Position numbers and translations under genes: made by a program
In this document: positions 35,741-44,162 of the stretch, one piece after another
Layout: every line of letters starts with the position of its first letter
Numbering within the stretch: the stretch's first letter is position 1
Assembly (NCBI RefSeq): GCF_001424345.1
Contig: NZ_LMPF01000021.1
Coordinates: forward strand, 408,635 to 472,634
DNA: 64,000 nt
Direction: 5' to 3'
From: Burkholderia sp. Leaf177
Lineage (GTDB): Bacteria; Pseudomonadota; Gammaproteobacteria; Burkholderiales; Burkholderiaceae
The notes under the pieces: model-generated
What the model saw: the letters and a program-made list of their open reading frames with translations, nothing else
What the model was told of the DNA's origin: nothing
Databases searched by the model: none

Positions 35741-36231
35741 TCAGCCGCTGTAGTCCAGCGTCGGATACCAGTTCCTCCCGCGGCCTTCGGACGTCGTGTC
35801 GAGGATGATCCAGATCGGCATCAGGTCTGGCGCGCCGCGCGGATCTTGTCTTGGATTAGCGGTCGCAAATCCCGTCTCGCCGCTCCAGAAATAGCGAAGC
35901 ACGCCATCGCGACGAGTGAACACATTCAGGCCGGCATCATCATCGATGGCGTGATGGTCGAGACTAAAATTTCCATTGGTATCGCAATACTACTTCAGGC
36001 CGCGCCAGCCGCGTTCTTTCTTGAAGGCCAAGAGACGCGCGATAGGCGAGCGCGCTACCACCGCCAGCACAACACGCTGCCCGATGTCGCGCGCCTCGCT
36101 ATTCCATGCGCTCAATCGCGACGTGCACGGTGGACACGCCGATACTCGAACGGCGTGCCGTTCTCATAAAGCGCGGTCAGGACCTTCTGGCAGTAAGACG
36201 AAAATGGGTGGGCGTAGAGTTGCAATGTCAT
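35741..36231 (-). pseudogene. Chimeric pseudogene: GST N-terminus fused to DUF899 C-terminus
   Basis: On the minus strand the ATG at 36231 begins MTLQLYAHPFSSYCQK then VLTALYENGTPFEYR, the N-terminus of a glutathione S-transferase. After about 31 residues the similarity ends, and the frame stops some eight codons later. In another frame the DNA continues AWNSEARDIGQRVVLAVVARSPIARL and, after an in-frame TAG, FNVFTRR-like NVFTRRDGVLRYFWSGE and DPRGAPDLMPIWIILDTT to a stop at 35741. That is the C-terminal half of a DUF899 (thioredoxin-like) protein. A deletion joining two genes, then decay, explains it. Confidence 0.8.
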
Positions 36232-36411
36232 CGTCGATTACCTCGGCGCAAAAGTTGGAGCAGGGACGAAAAATACCTGCTTGATCCTGCGACGATCGGC
36301 GAGCGCGGAAATCGACATCGAAAAGAAAAAATCCCGCGAATCAGCGATTCGAACGCTGAACGTGCGCAGCCCTTAAAATCTCCCTAAGCAACGGGTTTTC
36401 AAGGCGGTCAT

Positions 36412-38790
36412 TTGAGCGGGCACCAACACGGTTTCATTCTGACACGGCACTGGCGGGACACGCCGGATGGCACGGACGTCGAATTCTGGCTGGCGACGGA
36501 CGAGGGTCCCCGCCATCTGCGGCTGCGCCCGCAAGAATCGGTGGCTTTCATTCCGGCGGTACAACGCGAGCGCGCCGAGTTCGTATTGCAGCGCGAAAAG
36601 CGCGCGGAGTTGCGGCCGCTGGATCTGGTGGATTTCAGTCATCGGCCAGTGCTTGGGCTTTATACGGCGCAATACCGGCAATTGACCGCGCTCGAACGTC
36701 GCTTGAAACAAGGCGGCGTGGATGTGTACGAAGCCGATGTGTTTCCGCCCGATCGCTACATGATGGAGCGTTTCATCACGGCGCCAGTCGCGTTCAGCGG
36801 TGAAGCGCTAGCTGACGCTCAACCCTTCTCTCCGCTCATCAATGCCGAGCTGAAACCTGTGCAAGGTTATCGGCCGAAGCTGAAACTCGTATCGCTCGAT
36901 ATTGAAACCAGCGCGCGCTCCGAGCTTTATTCGATCGCGTTAGAAGGCTGCGGCGAGCGCCAGGTCTACATGCTCGGACCGCCCAACGGCGACGCCGGCG
37001 GTATCGACTTCAAGCTCGAATACTGCGAGACGCGCGGGCAACTTCTGGAGAAGCTCAACGACTGGCTCGAACGTTTCGATCCCGATGCGATCATCGGCTG
37101 GAACGTGATCCAGTTCGACTTGCGCGTCTTGCAGGAACATTCGGAACGATACAACGTGCCGCTGCGGCTCGGGCGTGGCGCAAGCGTCATGGAATGGCGG
37201 CAACATGGTCTCAAGCAGAATCATTTCTTCGCGGCCGCGGCGGGACGCTTGTTGATCGACGGCATCGAGGCGCTGCGTTCGGCTACGTGGAGCTTTGCAT
37301 CGTTCAGCCTTGAGTACGTGGCGCAAACGATGCTTGGCGAAGGCAAGGCCATCGACAATCCGTATCAGCGGATGGACGAAATCCAGCGCCGCTTCGACGA
37401 AGACAAGCCCGCGCTTGCGCACTACAACCTGAAGGATTGCGAACTCGTCACGCGTATTTTCGCGGCGACAGAACTGCTTCCGTTCCTGCTCGAACGCGCG
37501 TCAGTTACGGGATTGCCTGCCGACCGCATGGGCGGTTCCGTCGCCGCGTTCACGCATTTGTATATGCCGCGGATGCATCGGCAAGGCTTCGTTGCGCCCA
37601 ATCTCGGCGATGTCGCCGGCGCTGCAAGTCCCGGCGGCTTCGTGATGAATTCGCGCCCTGGCCTCTACGATTCGGTGCTGGTGCTCGATTATAAAAGCCT
37701 GTATCCATCGATCATTCGTACGTTTTTGATCGACCCGGTGGGTCTTGTCGACGGCATGCGTCATCCCGGCGATGAACATTCCGTACCCGGCTTTCTCGGC
37801 GCGCGGTTTTCGCGCACGCGTCATAGCTTGCCTGCAATCGTGGGCCAGGTCTGGAAAGGACGCGACGAAGCCAAACGCGAGAATAACAAGCCGCTTTCGC
37901 AAGCGCTGAAGATCATCATGAACGCGTTTTACGGCGTGCTCGGTTCAACCGGTTGCCGTTTCTTCGATCCCCGGCTGGCTTCGTCGATCACCATGCGCGG
38001 CCACGAGATCATGCGGCGCACGCGCGAACTGATCGAGGCGGAAGGCTACGAAGTGATCTACGGCGATACGGATTCCACGTTCGTGTGGCTCCGCCATGCA
38101 CATAGCGAAGACGAAGCAGCGCGCATAGGACGCGCGCTCGTTGAACGCGTCAACGCTTGGTGGCAAGAAGATGTGCGCGAACGTTTTGGGCTTGAGAGCG
38201 CGCTGGAATTGCAGTTTGAGCGGCACTATCGGCGATTCTTCATGCCTACGATTCGCGGCGCGGAAGAAGGCAGCAAAAAGCGCTATGCGGGCTTGAGCCT
38301 GCTTCCCGATGGAAGCGAAGAAATCGTCTACAAGGGACTCGAAACCGTTCGCAGCGACTGGACGCCGCTTGCGCAGCAATTTCAGCGCGAACTCTATTCG
38401 CGCATCTTCAAACGCGAGCCGCATGAGGACTATGTGCGCGACTATGTACGCCGCACTTTGAGCGGTGAACTCGATGAGTTGCTGATCTACAGAAAGCGCC
38501 TGCGCCGTCCGCTCGATGCCTATGAGCGCAATGTGCCGCCGCATGTGCGCGCCGCGCGCATTGCCGATGAGTTCAATCGTGAGCAAGGACGGCCGCTGCA
38601 ATATCAACGCGGCGGCTGGATCAGTTATTTGATGACGAGCGCCGGGCCCGAGCCGCTTGAAACCTGGCGGTCGGGAATTGATTACGACCATTATTTGACG
38701 CGCCAGCTTCAGCCTATCGCCGATGCCATCCTACCGCTTTTACAAAGCGATTTTCAGATGCTGATTTCGCGGCAGCATGAGTTGTTTTAG
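36412..38790 (+). CDS. polB: DNA polymerase II (family B)
   Basis: The 792-residue family-B polymerase is full length for Pol II. It starts at a TTG; no better start lies upstream. The 3'-5' exonuclease motif is LDIETSAR (around residue 163). The polymerase motifs are [17 protein letters not shown] (motif A, about 427), [23 protein letters not shown] (motif B) and [10 protein letters not shown] (motif C). KKRYAG follows at about 624. Pol II performs translesion synthesis and replication restart and is SOS-controlled in E. coli, but I see no clear LexA box here. It converges with higA, stops 6 bp apart. Confidence 0.95.
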   Translation: MSGHQHGFILTRHWRDTPDGTDVEFWLATDEGPRHLRLRPQESVAFIPAVQRERAEFVLQREKRAELRPLDLVDFSHRPVLGLYTAQYRQLTALERRLKQGGVDVYEADVFPPDRYMMERFITAPVAFSGEALADAQPFSPLINAELKPVQGYRPKLKLVSLDIETSARSELYSIALEGCGERQVYMLGPPNGDAGGIDFKLEYCETRGQLLEKLNDWLERFDPDAIIGWNVIQFDLRVLQEHSERYNVPLRLGRGASVMEWRQHGLKQNHFFAAAAGRLLIDGIEALRSATWSFASFSLEYVAQTMLGEGKAIDNPYQRMDEIQRRFDEDKPALAHYNLKDCELVTRIFAATELLPFLLERASVTGLPADRMGGSVAAFTHLYMPRMHRQGFVAPNLGDVAGAASPGGFVMNSRPGLYDSVLVLDYKSLYPSIIRTFLIDPVGLVDGMRHPGDEHSVPGFLGARFSRTRHSLPAIVGQVWKGRDEAKRENNKPLSQALKIIMNAFYGVLGSTGCRFFDPRLASSITMRGHEIMRRTRELIEAEGYEVIYGDTDSTFVWLRHAHSEDEAARIGRALVERVNAWWQEDVRERFGLESALELQFERHYRRFFMPTIRGAEEGSKKRYAGLSLLPDGSEEIVYKGLETVRSDWTPLAQQFQRELYSRIFKREPHEDYVRDYVRRTLSGELDELLIYRKRLRRPLDAYERNVPPHVRAARIADEFNREQGRPLQYQRGGWISYLMTSAGPEPLETWRSGIDYDHYLTRQLQPIADAILPLLQSDFQMLISRQHELF

Positions 38791-38796
38791 GTCAGG

Positions 38797-39105
38797 CTAA
38801 ACCGCAGCTTCGGCCGGTGCCCGCTTGATGGACTTCGGCGTGTGCTTGCGCGCCTGCCAGAGATCGTAGTCGAGCTGCATACCAAGCCACAGATCGGCCC
38901 GCCCTCCGCGCTCAACCCCGAGCCATTGCTCGATACGCAAAGCCATTTCAGGCGTTATGCCACCACGCTCGTTAAGAAGGCGTGACAACGTGACACGCGA
39001 CACGCCGAGTTGCTCCGCTGCTTCTGTGACGGTCAGGTTTAGTGCCGGAAGCACGTCTTCCCGAAGGATTGCAGCAGGGTGCGGCGGATTGAATATGTTT
39101 GACAT
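38797..39105 (-). CDS. higA: HigA-family antitoxin
   Basis: The 102-residue protein starts SNIFNPPHPAAILREDVLPALNLTVTEAAEQLGVSRVTLSRLLNERGGITPEMALRIEQWLG, a typical XRE-type HTH of HigA antitoxins (residues about 6-70). It neutralises HigB and binds the operon promoter. It follows the toxin gene after 117 bp, the toxin-first order of HigBA. The gap is longer than usual, so the antitoxin could have its own promoter. Confidence 0.9.
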   Translation of the reverse strand: MSNIFNPPHPAAILREDVLPALNLTVTEAAEQLGVSRVTLSRLLNERGGITPEMALRIEQWLGVERGGRADLWLGMQLDYDLWQARKHTPKSIKRAPAEAAV

Positions 39106-39222
39106 AGTTCTCTTCACTATGGTGACTTCGAATGTATTGCTAAAAAAAGCGGGCTTTTTATACCAATGCACCGGATCTTATTGACACTTCACAAATTAGG
39201 TTACCGACATGACCATCGTTTT

Positions 39223-39501
39223 TCAGTGATAGTCCCGGTAGTCGACGAGGATCGCATCCTCTCCTTCAAAGGTAAATGTCAGTCTCCAGTTACCGTTCAC
39301 TATTACTGACCACACGCCTGCTTCGTTACCTTTAAGGGAGTGTAGTTTCCAACCAGGCTGATTCATGTCCTGCTGAGATTTAGCTCTATTCAGTGCCATT
39401 AGTTGACGGCTCAGCCGTTCTTTGTGTGCTGCTTGAATCCCCGCTGCCGAACCGGTTTCAAACAAGCGTTGCACACCCTTGTGCTTGAAAGACTTGATCA
39501 T
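39223..39501 (-). CDS. higB: HigB-family toxin (ribosome-dependent mRNA interferase)
   Basis: The 92-residue RelE/HigB protein begins MIKSFKHKGVQRLFETG and contains LHSLKGNEAGVWSVIVNGNWRLTFTFEG and DYRDYH at the C-terminus, which are conserved in HigB toxins. It cleaves translated mRNA at the ribosome unless bound by HigA. It is full length with no disruptions, so the module is probably functional. An operator-like palindrome lies about 30 bp upstream of its start. Confidence 0.92.
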   Translation of the reverse strand: MIKSFKHKGVQRLFETGSAAGIQAAHKERLSRQLMALNRAKSQQDMNQPGWKLHSLKGNEAGVWSVIVNGNWRLTFTFEGEDAILVDYRDYH

Positions 39502-39528
39502 GGTGTGCCATTCGAATTACTACGGATC

Positions 39529-39553
39529 AAGTGTATCATGTATTAATACACTT
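39529..39553 (-). promoter_or_regulatory. higBA promoter/operator palindrome
   Basis: AAGTGTAT (39529-39536) and ATACACTT (39546-39553) are perfect arms, with a second perfect palindrome TGTATTAATACA at 39539-39550. Read toward higB, TTGTTA and TACACT sit 17 bp apart around it. This is the expected layout for HigA autorepression. Confidence 0.7.
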
Positions 39554-39895
39554 AACAACCTGGGGGGGGGGAATGCAGAATCTGCCTGCACAACTTATCC
39601 CCAGTTTTTGTTGGCAAGGCTGTGGACAACTCGGCTGATTGTCGGCCAACGCCTTGATTTGGTTCGAACTTGGCACCGTGCCTTCATTACGAGGTGCGCA
39701 ATGAGCAGCGGTACCGGACACGCTTCGCAACATCGCTTGGATCGCCTACCCTCCGCAAAGACCCGACAAGCCGCTGTGCCGCTAACATCGAGCAAAATAT
39801 CATCGTTGCAGAACGCCAGTTTTGACCATTGCTCACATATCGGCGGCATCGAACCCGCCGCCGTGTAAACTAGCGGACTTTTTGACCTTGGCGAA
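39554..39895. other. Intergenic region with a G10 tract and DnaA-box-like pair, no gene
   Basis: A run of ten G lies at 39562-39571. TTATCCCCA (39595-39603) and, in inverted orientation, TGTGGACAA (39621-39629, reading TTGTCCACA on the other strand) are each one base from the TTATCCACA DnaA box, 17 bp apart. Downstream the sequence leads into the DUF3348 gene; short ORFs here have no features of genes. Confidence 0.5.
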
Positions 39896-40651
39896 ATGGT
39901 GCAAGCTCCTCAGCGCACAGCTCTCAGCGGCCCGGCGCTCATTCGCTTACTTGCGCGCCTGACGGACGTCGAATTTACCGAATCCGCGCAGTCGCTTTCG
40001 GACCGGCTGAGCCAATGGCTCCACTGGACCGATGCAATCGCGCTGTCGACGGCGTTGGGTGGCATGCCGGCGGCCGGCAATCCGATGGCCGGCAATTCGG
40101 TGGCCGGCAATCCGGTGGGCGTTGCGAAAGGCGTTCCAACTTCGAGCAGCCCGGAAGAGAACGAATACGCGGCCGTGCGCGGCGCGCTGGCAAACACCAT
40201 CGCCAGCGACAGCGTGTTCGGCGCCCCGAAGAAACGGCCAGGCGCGGGGGGGCAGGTTCACATCGAAACGAACGCCGACTATCCAGTCTTCCGCCAAGGC
40301 TATTTGACCTTGCAACAGTCGATGGAAACCGCCATCGGCAATTTGCGCGGCCGACTGCGGGCAAAACTCGCCTTAAGGACGCCGGCCACGAAGCGCCTCG
40401 CGGAAGTCGATGCCGTCATGGAACGCGCATTGAGCCCCCGCGAGCGGACTTTGCTCGGAACCGTGCCCACGCTGCTGGGCAAACATTTCGAGCGTCTGCG
40501 TCGCGCGGAGCAGGACACGCTGACCGGCGACCATCCCGCCGGCGCATGGCTCGAAATTTTCCGCAAAGATGCGCAGAGTGTGCTGCTGGCGGAACTGGAT
40601 CTTCGTTTTCAACCGGTCGAAGGGTTGCTCGCCGCCCTTCGCACTAGCTAA
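39896..40651 (+). CDS. DUF3348-family protein
   Basis: The 251-residue protein belongs to the DUF3348 family found in Burkholderia and Xanthomonas, by my recognition of the conserved block and its invariant partners. No signal peptide or membrane helix is seen, so it is probably cytoplasmic. Residues 60-74 are a low-complexity AGNPM/AGNSV/AGNPV insertion. The C-terminal 130 residues (SMETAIGNLRGRLRAKLALRTPATKRLAEVDAVMERAL) are charged and helical. The function is unknown. It is the first gene of a four-gene unit, 10 bp before the DUF802 gene. Confidence 0.8.
   Translation: MVQAPQRTALSGPALIRLLARLTDVEFTESAQSLSDRLSQWLHWTDAIALSTALGGMPAAGNPMAGNSVAGNPVGVAKGVPTSSSPEENEYAAVRGALANTIASDSVFGAPKKRPGAGGQVHIETNADYPVFRQGYLTLQQSMETAIGNLRGRLRAKLALRTPATKRLAEVDAVMERALSPRERTLLGTVPTLLGKHFERLRRAEQDTLTGDHPAGAWLEIFRKDAQSVLLAELDLRFQPVEGLLAALRTS
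40073..40117 (+). repeat. Three 15-bp in-frame repeats in the DUF3348 gene
   Basis: Three copies of a unit close to GCCGGCAATCCGATG lie head to tail and encode AGNPM, AGNSV and AGNPV. The unit is a multiple of three, so copy number can change without a frameshift. Confidence 0.9.
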
Positions 40652-40661
40652 CTGGGACGCT

Positions 40662-42758
40662 ATGTCCAGAAATCTGATCAATCTCGTTGTGTTCCTGGCG
40701 GGTCTTGCCGCCGTGTGCTGGATCGGCGCGGGTTATATCGGCACGAATCTGCTCGCGCTGGCCGTCACGCTGCTGATCGCCGCCTGCTACGTGGCGGGCG
40801 CGCTCGAACTGAAACGATACAGCGAGGCCACATCCGGCCTGACGCGCGCCATCGATGGATTGTATTCACCGCCCGCAAGTCTCGGCGCGTGGCTCGAACA
40901 ATTGCCAGCCAGCCTGCGCAACCCGGCTCGTTTGCGTATCGAGGGAGAACGCGTGGCCTTGCCCGGCCCGGCGCTGGCGCCGTATCTCGTGGGATTGCTG
41001 GTGCTGCTCGGCATGCTCGGCACGCTTCTCGGCATGGTCGCAACGTTGCGAGGCACGGGCATGGCGCTCGACAGCGCGACCGACTTGCCGGCAATCCGCG
41101 CGTCGCTTGCAGCGCCGGTCAAGGGGCTGGGTTTTGCGTTCGGCACGTCGATAGCAGGCGTGGCGACTTCCGCCATGCTTGGATTGCTTTCCGCGTTGTG
41201 CCGCCGCGAACGGATCCAGGCCGCGCACATGCTCGACGTGAAAATCGCGACGACCTTGCGCATCTACTCGCAGACGCATCAACGCGAGGAAACCTTCAGG
41301 CTCCTGCAGCGTCAGGCGGAAGTCATGCCTACGCTGGTGGATCGTTTGCAATCGATGATGACCACCATCGAACAGCAGAATCTCGCGTTGAACGAACGGC
41401 AGGCCGCGAGCCAGGACGCGTTTCACGGACGAACGGAAGCAATCTACACGCGGCTGGCTGCATCGGTGGAACGATCCATGAAAGAAAGCGTCGCCGAAAG
41501 CGCGCGCGCCGCCGGCGCCGCGTTGCAGCCGGTCATGGAGGCAACCATGGCAGGTCTCGCGCGCGAATCGGCGGCGTTGCACAGCAATGTCGCGGCCGCG
41601 GTGCAGCGGCAACTCGATGGTGTGTCGAACGGTTTCGAATCGACGGCCACGACCGTTGCCGATATCTGGCATCAGTCGCTCGCCGCGCATCAGCGTTCCG
41701 CCGAAGGTCTGTCCGAACATTTGCGCGTATCGCTCGATCGCTTTACCGAGACTTTCGAGCAGCGTTCGGCCAGCCTTCTGGACGGCGTTTCCACGCGGCT
41801 TGAAACCACGACGGCGAGCGTATCGGCGGTCTGGAGCGACGCGTTGCTGCAGCAGGAACGTGTCGGCGAGAAACTGGCGCAGCACAACGAGCACGCGCTG
41901 AACGCGGCGGCCGCGACCTTCGAGCAGCATTCGGCAACGTTGCTGACCAAGGTCGATGAATCCCACGCGGCGTTGCAGACGAAACTCGCATCGCTCGATG
42001 AAGCGCGCCTCGCCACATGGACCGGTCAGCTTGAATCCGTGGCGGCAACGCTCAGCCGCGAGTGGGAGCAATCCGGCGCGCGCACCGCATCGCGGCAACA
42101 GGAAATCTGCAACACGCTCGCCGACACCGCACGCGATATTTCCGCGCAAACGCAGGCGCACGCGAGCGAGACCATCGACGAGATTTCGCGGCTTGTGCAG
42201 GCGGCATCGGAAGCGCCAAAAGCGGCGGCTGAAATGATCGCCGAATTGCGCATCAAGCTCTCCGACAGCATGGTCCGCGATACCGCCATGCTCGAAGAAC
42301 GCAGCCGTCTGCTGGCAACGCTCGAAACCCTGCTCGATGCCGTGAACCACGCATCCACGGAGCAGCGCTCGGCCGTCGATGCGCTGGTCAGCACATCGGC
42401 GGATCTGCTCGATCGCGTAGGCACGCGATTCACCGACAAGGTCGAGCAAGAAACGGCCAAGCTCGCGGGGATCGCGGCGCAAGTCACGGGCGGTGCGGTC
42501 GAGGTCGCGAGCCTCGGCGAAGCGTTCGGCGTGGCCGTGCAGTTGTTCGGCGATTCGAACGACAAGCTCGTGGCACACCTTCAGCGCATTGAAACCGCAC
42601 TCGACAAATCCCTCACGCGCAGCGACGAACAGCTTGCGTATTACGTCGCGCAGGCGCGTGAAGTCATCGACTTGAGCGTGAGGTCGCAGAAACAGATTGT
42701 TGAAGACTTGCAGCAGATCGGCGGCAAGCGAACGTCTGCCGGAGCTGAAGTGGCATGA
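40662..42758 (+). CDS. DUF802 protein, MotA/ExbB/ZorA-like with long helical tail
   Basis: The 698-residue protein has four predicted membrane helices: residues 4-23, 28-48, 106-128 and 153-180. The third, GLLVLLGMLGTLLGMVATLRG, and the fourth, PVKGLGFAFGTSIAGVATSAMLGLLSAL, match the MotA/TolQ/ExbB/ZorA proton-channel pattern (G-LGT--G and the GLxxAFxTS-G motif). Residues 181-698 form a very long tail rich in Q, E, A and S, with heptad-like spacing, probably cytoplasmic and coiled. This tail, and the OmpA partner that follows at ATGA, give the architecture of ZorA rather than flagellar MotA. The family has no known function. Confidence 0.85.
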   Translation: MSRNLINLVVFLAGLAAVCWIGAGYIGTNLLALAVTLLIAACYVAGALELKRYSEATSGLTRAIDGLYSPPASLGAWLEQLPASLRNPARLRIEGERVALPGPALAPYLVGLLVLLGMLGTLLGMVATLRGTGMALDSATDLPAIRASLAAPVKGLGFAFGTSIAGVATSAMLGLLSALCRRERIQAAHMLDVKIATTLRIYSQTHQREETFRLLQRQAEVMPTLVDRLQSMMTTIEQQNLALNERQAASQDAFHGRTEAIYTRLAASVERSMKESVAESARAAGAALQPVMEATMAGLARESAALHSNVAAAVQRQLDGVSNGFESTATTVADIWHQSLAAHQRSAEGLSEHLRVSLDRFTETFEQRSASLLDGVSTRLETTTASVSAVWSDALLQQERVGEKLAQHNEHALNAAAATFEQHSATLLTKVDESHAALQTKLASLDEARLATWTGQLESVAATLSREWEQSGARTASRQQEICNTLADTARDISAQTQAHASETIDEISRLVQAASEAPKAAAEMIAELRIKLSDSMVRDTAMLEERSRLLATLETLLDAVNHASTEQRSAVDALVSTSADLLDRVGTRFTDKVEQETAKLAGIAAQVTGGAVEVASLGEAFGVAVQLFGDSNDKLVAHLQRIETALDKSLTRSDEQLAYYVAQAREVIDLSVRSQKQIVEDLQQIGGKRTSAGAEVA

Positions 42759-43399
42759 GCGAGGATATCGACGGCGGCGTGGAACCCGCAGCGCCAGTTT
42801 GGGCCGTCTTTGGGGACCTGATGTCGGTGTTGCTGGGCGCGTTCATGCTGATACTGGTGGGTGTTATCGGCGTGCAGCTGGAGCTTTCGAGCAAGCTGGA
42901 TAACGAGGTCAAGCAGCATCGAGCGGAAGCGCAGCGGCGCAAGACGCTGGAGCAGGCGCTCGCCGGACCGCTGGCCGCGGGTCGCGTGACGCTGGTCAAC
43001 GGGCGCATTGGCATCAATGGCAGCGTGTTGTTCGCGCTCAACTCCGACCAGTTGCAGCCCGAAGGCCGGAAGATCCTGAAGAGCCTTGCCGGCCCGCTGA
43101 CGGCATATCTGCAAGCCAACGAGCAAATCCTGATGGTGAGCGGCTTTACCGATGACCGCCAGTTGCGCGAAGGCAATCGCCGTTTTGCGGACAACTGGGA
43201 ACTCTCGGCGCAGCGCGCGCTGACGGTGACGCGCGCTTTGATCGATGAAGGCGTGCCATCGTCTTCGCTGTTTGCGGCCGCGTTCGGCTCGCAGCAGCCG
43301 GTTGAATCGAATGCGAACGATACCGGGCGCGCAAAGAATCGGCGCGTCGAGATCGCGCCTGTTCCGAAACCATCGGCAGCAACGGTGAAGGCGCCATGA
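42755..43399 (+). CDS. OmpA/MotB-like protein, probable partner of the DUF802 channel
   Basis: The 214-residue protein has one N-terminal transmembrane helix (about residues 16-41) carrying a buried aspartate, D21, in VFGDLMSVLLGAFMLI. This aligns with the essential proton-binding Asp of MotB (ADFMTAMMAFF). A linker rich in Q/R (residues 45-66) leads to an OmpA peptidoglycan-binding domain: NWELSAQRALTVTRALID then NRRVEI near the C-terminus. It overlaps both neighbours (ATGA each side). It would anchor a stator to peptidoglycan, as MotB and ZorB do. Confidence 0.9.
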   Translation: MSEDIDGGVEPAAPVWAVFGDLMSVLLGAFMLILVGVIGVQLELSSKLDNEVKQHRAEAQRRKTLEQALAGPLAAGRVTLVNGRIGINGSVLFALNSDQLQPEGRKILKSLAGPLTAYLQANEQILMVSGFTDDRQLREGNRRFADNWELSAQRALTVTRALIDEGVPSSSLFAAAFGSQQPVESNANDTGRAKNRRVEIAPVPKPSAATVKAP

Positions 43400-43980
43400 G
43401 CAAAGTCCGTGCAACGCTCGATGCCTGGCGCGAAAGCGGCGACGACCGGTTCGATCCGGTGCGGTTTCGGGTTATCGAAGCAATGGCGCGACGCGCAATG
43501 GCACATGACGGCGAAGCGCGGCGCGTTCTGGACGAAAAGCTAGTTAAGTTGATCGATGCGTATGCTGATGATCTTGCTGCACACGCAATGCGTGACACAG
43601 TCATTGGCGATTCAAAATCAGGACCGCTCGCCGGGTTGCTCGATTACATTGCAAGCAAGCACGCAACCAGCTCGTATCCGGAAATGGCGGCGCTGGAATT
43701 TTTCAGGCAAACGTGGAACACGATCAGCGCCGAAAAACAATTCAAGCAATCGCTCGCGCGAGTGCCTGGAAACGCGGGGCCGCTTAATTCGAGCAGCCTT
43801 GTGCATCGAGCGTTGTCGTTGATGCGCGAATCGTCGCCCGGATATCTGCAGCAGTTTTTATCGTATGCGGACGCGCTGTCGTGGCTCGAAGAATTAACGG
43901 TGGCGAGCGGCGTATCGGCCGACAAGGACACGCCGCGTGGCGCAGCTTCCAATAAACGATTGATCAAGAAAAAGAAATAA
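43396..43980 (+). CDS. DUF2894-family protein
   Basis: The 194-residue cytoplasmic protein belongs to DUF2894, which I recall always beside OmpA/DUF802/DUF3348 genes in Burkholderia. It is charged, with the features VRATLDAWRESGDDRFDPVRFRVIEAMARRA (residues about 3-33) and FRQTWNTISAEKQFKQSLARVPGNAGPLNSSSLVHRALSLMRESSPGYLQQFLSYADALSWLEEL (about 114-178), and a lysine-rich end. The function is unknown. It is translationally coupled to the OmpA gene by ATGA and ends the unit. Confidence 0.82.
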   Translation: MSKVRATLDAWRESGDDRFDPVRFRVIEAMARRAMAHDGEARRVLDEKLVKLIDAYADDLAAHAMRDTVIGDSKSGPLAGLLDYIASKHATSSYPEMAALEFFRQTWNTISAEKQFKQSLARVPGNAGPLNSSSLVHRALSLMRESSPGYLQQFLSYADALSWLEELTVASGVSADKDTPRGAASNKRLIKKKK

Positions 43981-44162
43981 ACGCGTCAAGTGATTCGCTC
44001 GAGTCAATCCCATGTTGCGAACGGGAGACATACGCGTTCAATACCAATCCCGTTTTTTAATCGACGCAAATATGATTGCGCCCGGACGACACAATCGTCC
44101 GTTGCCAGGGCCGTCAAAACCGGCCGGCGTTTATCTAAAAACTAAACATGCGGAGACACTCG

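Noticed and set aside
39595..39629. A replication origin
   Set aside because: Only two imperfect DnaA-box-like 9-mers, no AT-rich unwinding region or replication gene nearby.
40866..42578. 570-residue ORF antisense to the DUF802 gene
   Set aside because: Arginine/histidine-rich shadow of a high-GC gene with no motif; the sense gene has clear membrane helices and operon overlaps.
39896..43980. Calling the four-gene block a canonical Zorya system
   Set aside because: ZorAB-like architecture is visible, but I see no ZorC/ZorD helicase or ZorE nuclease; DUF3348 and DUF2894 have no recognisable nuclease or helicase motif.
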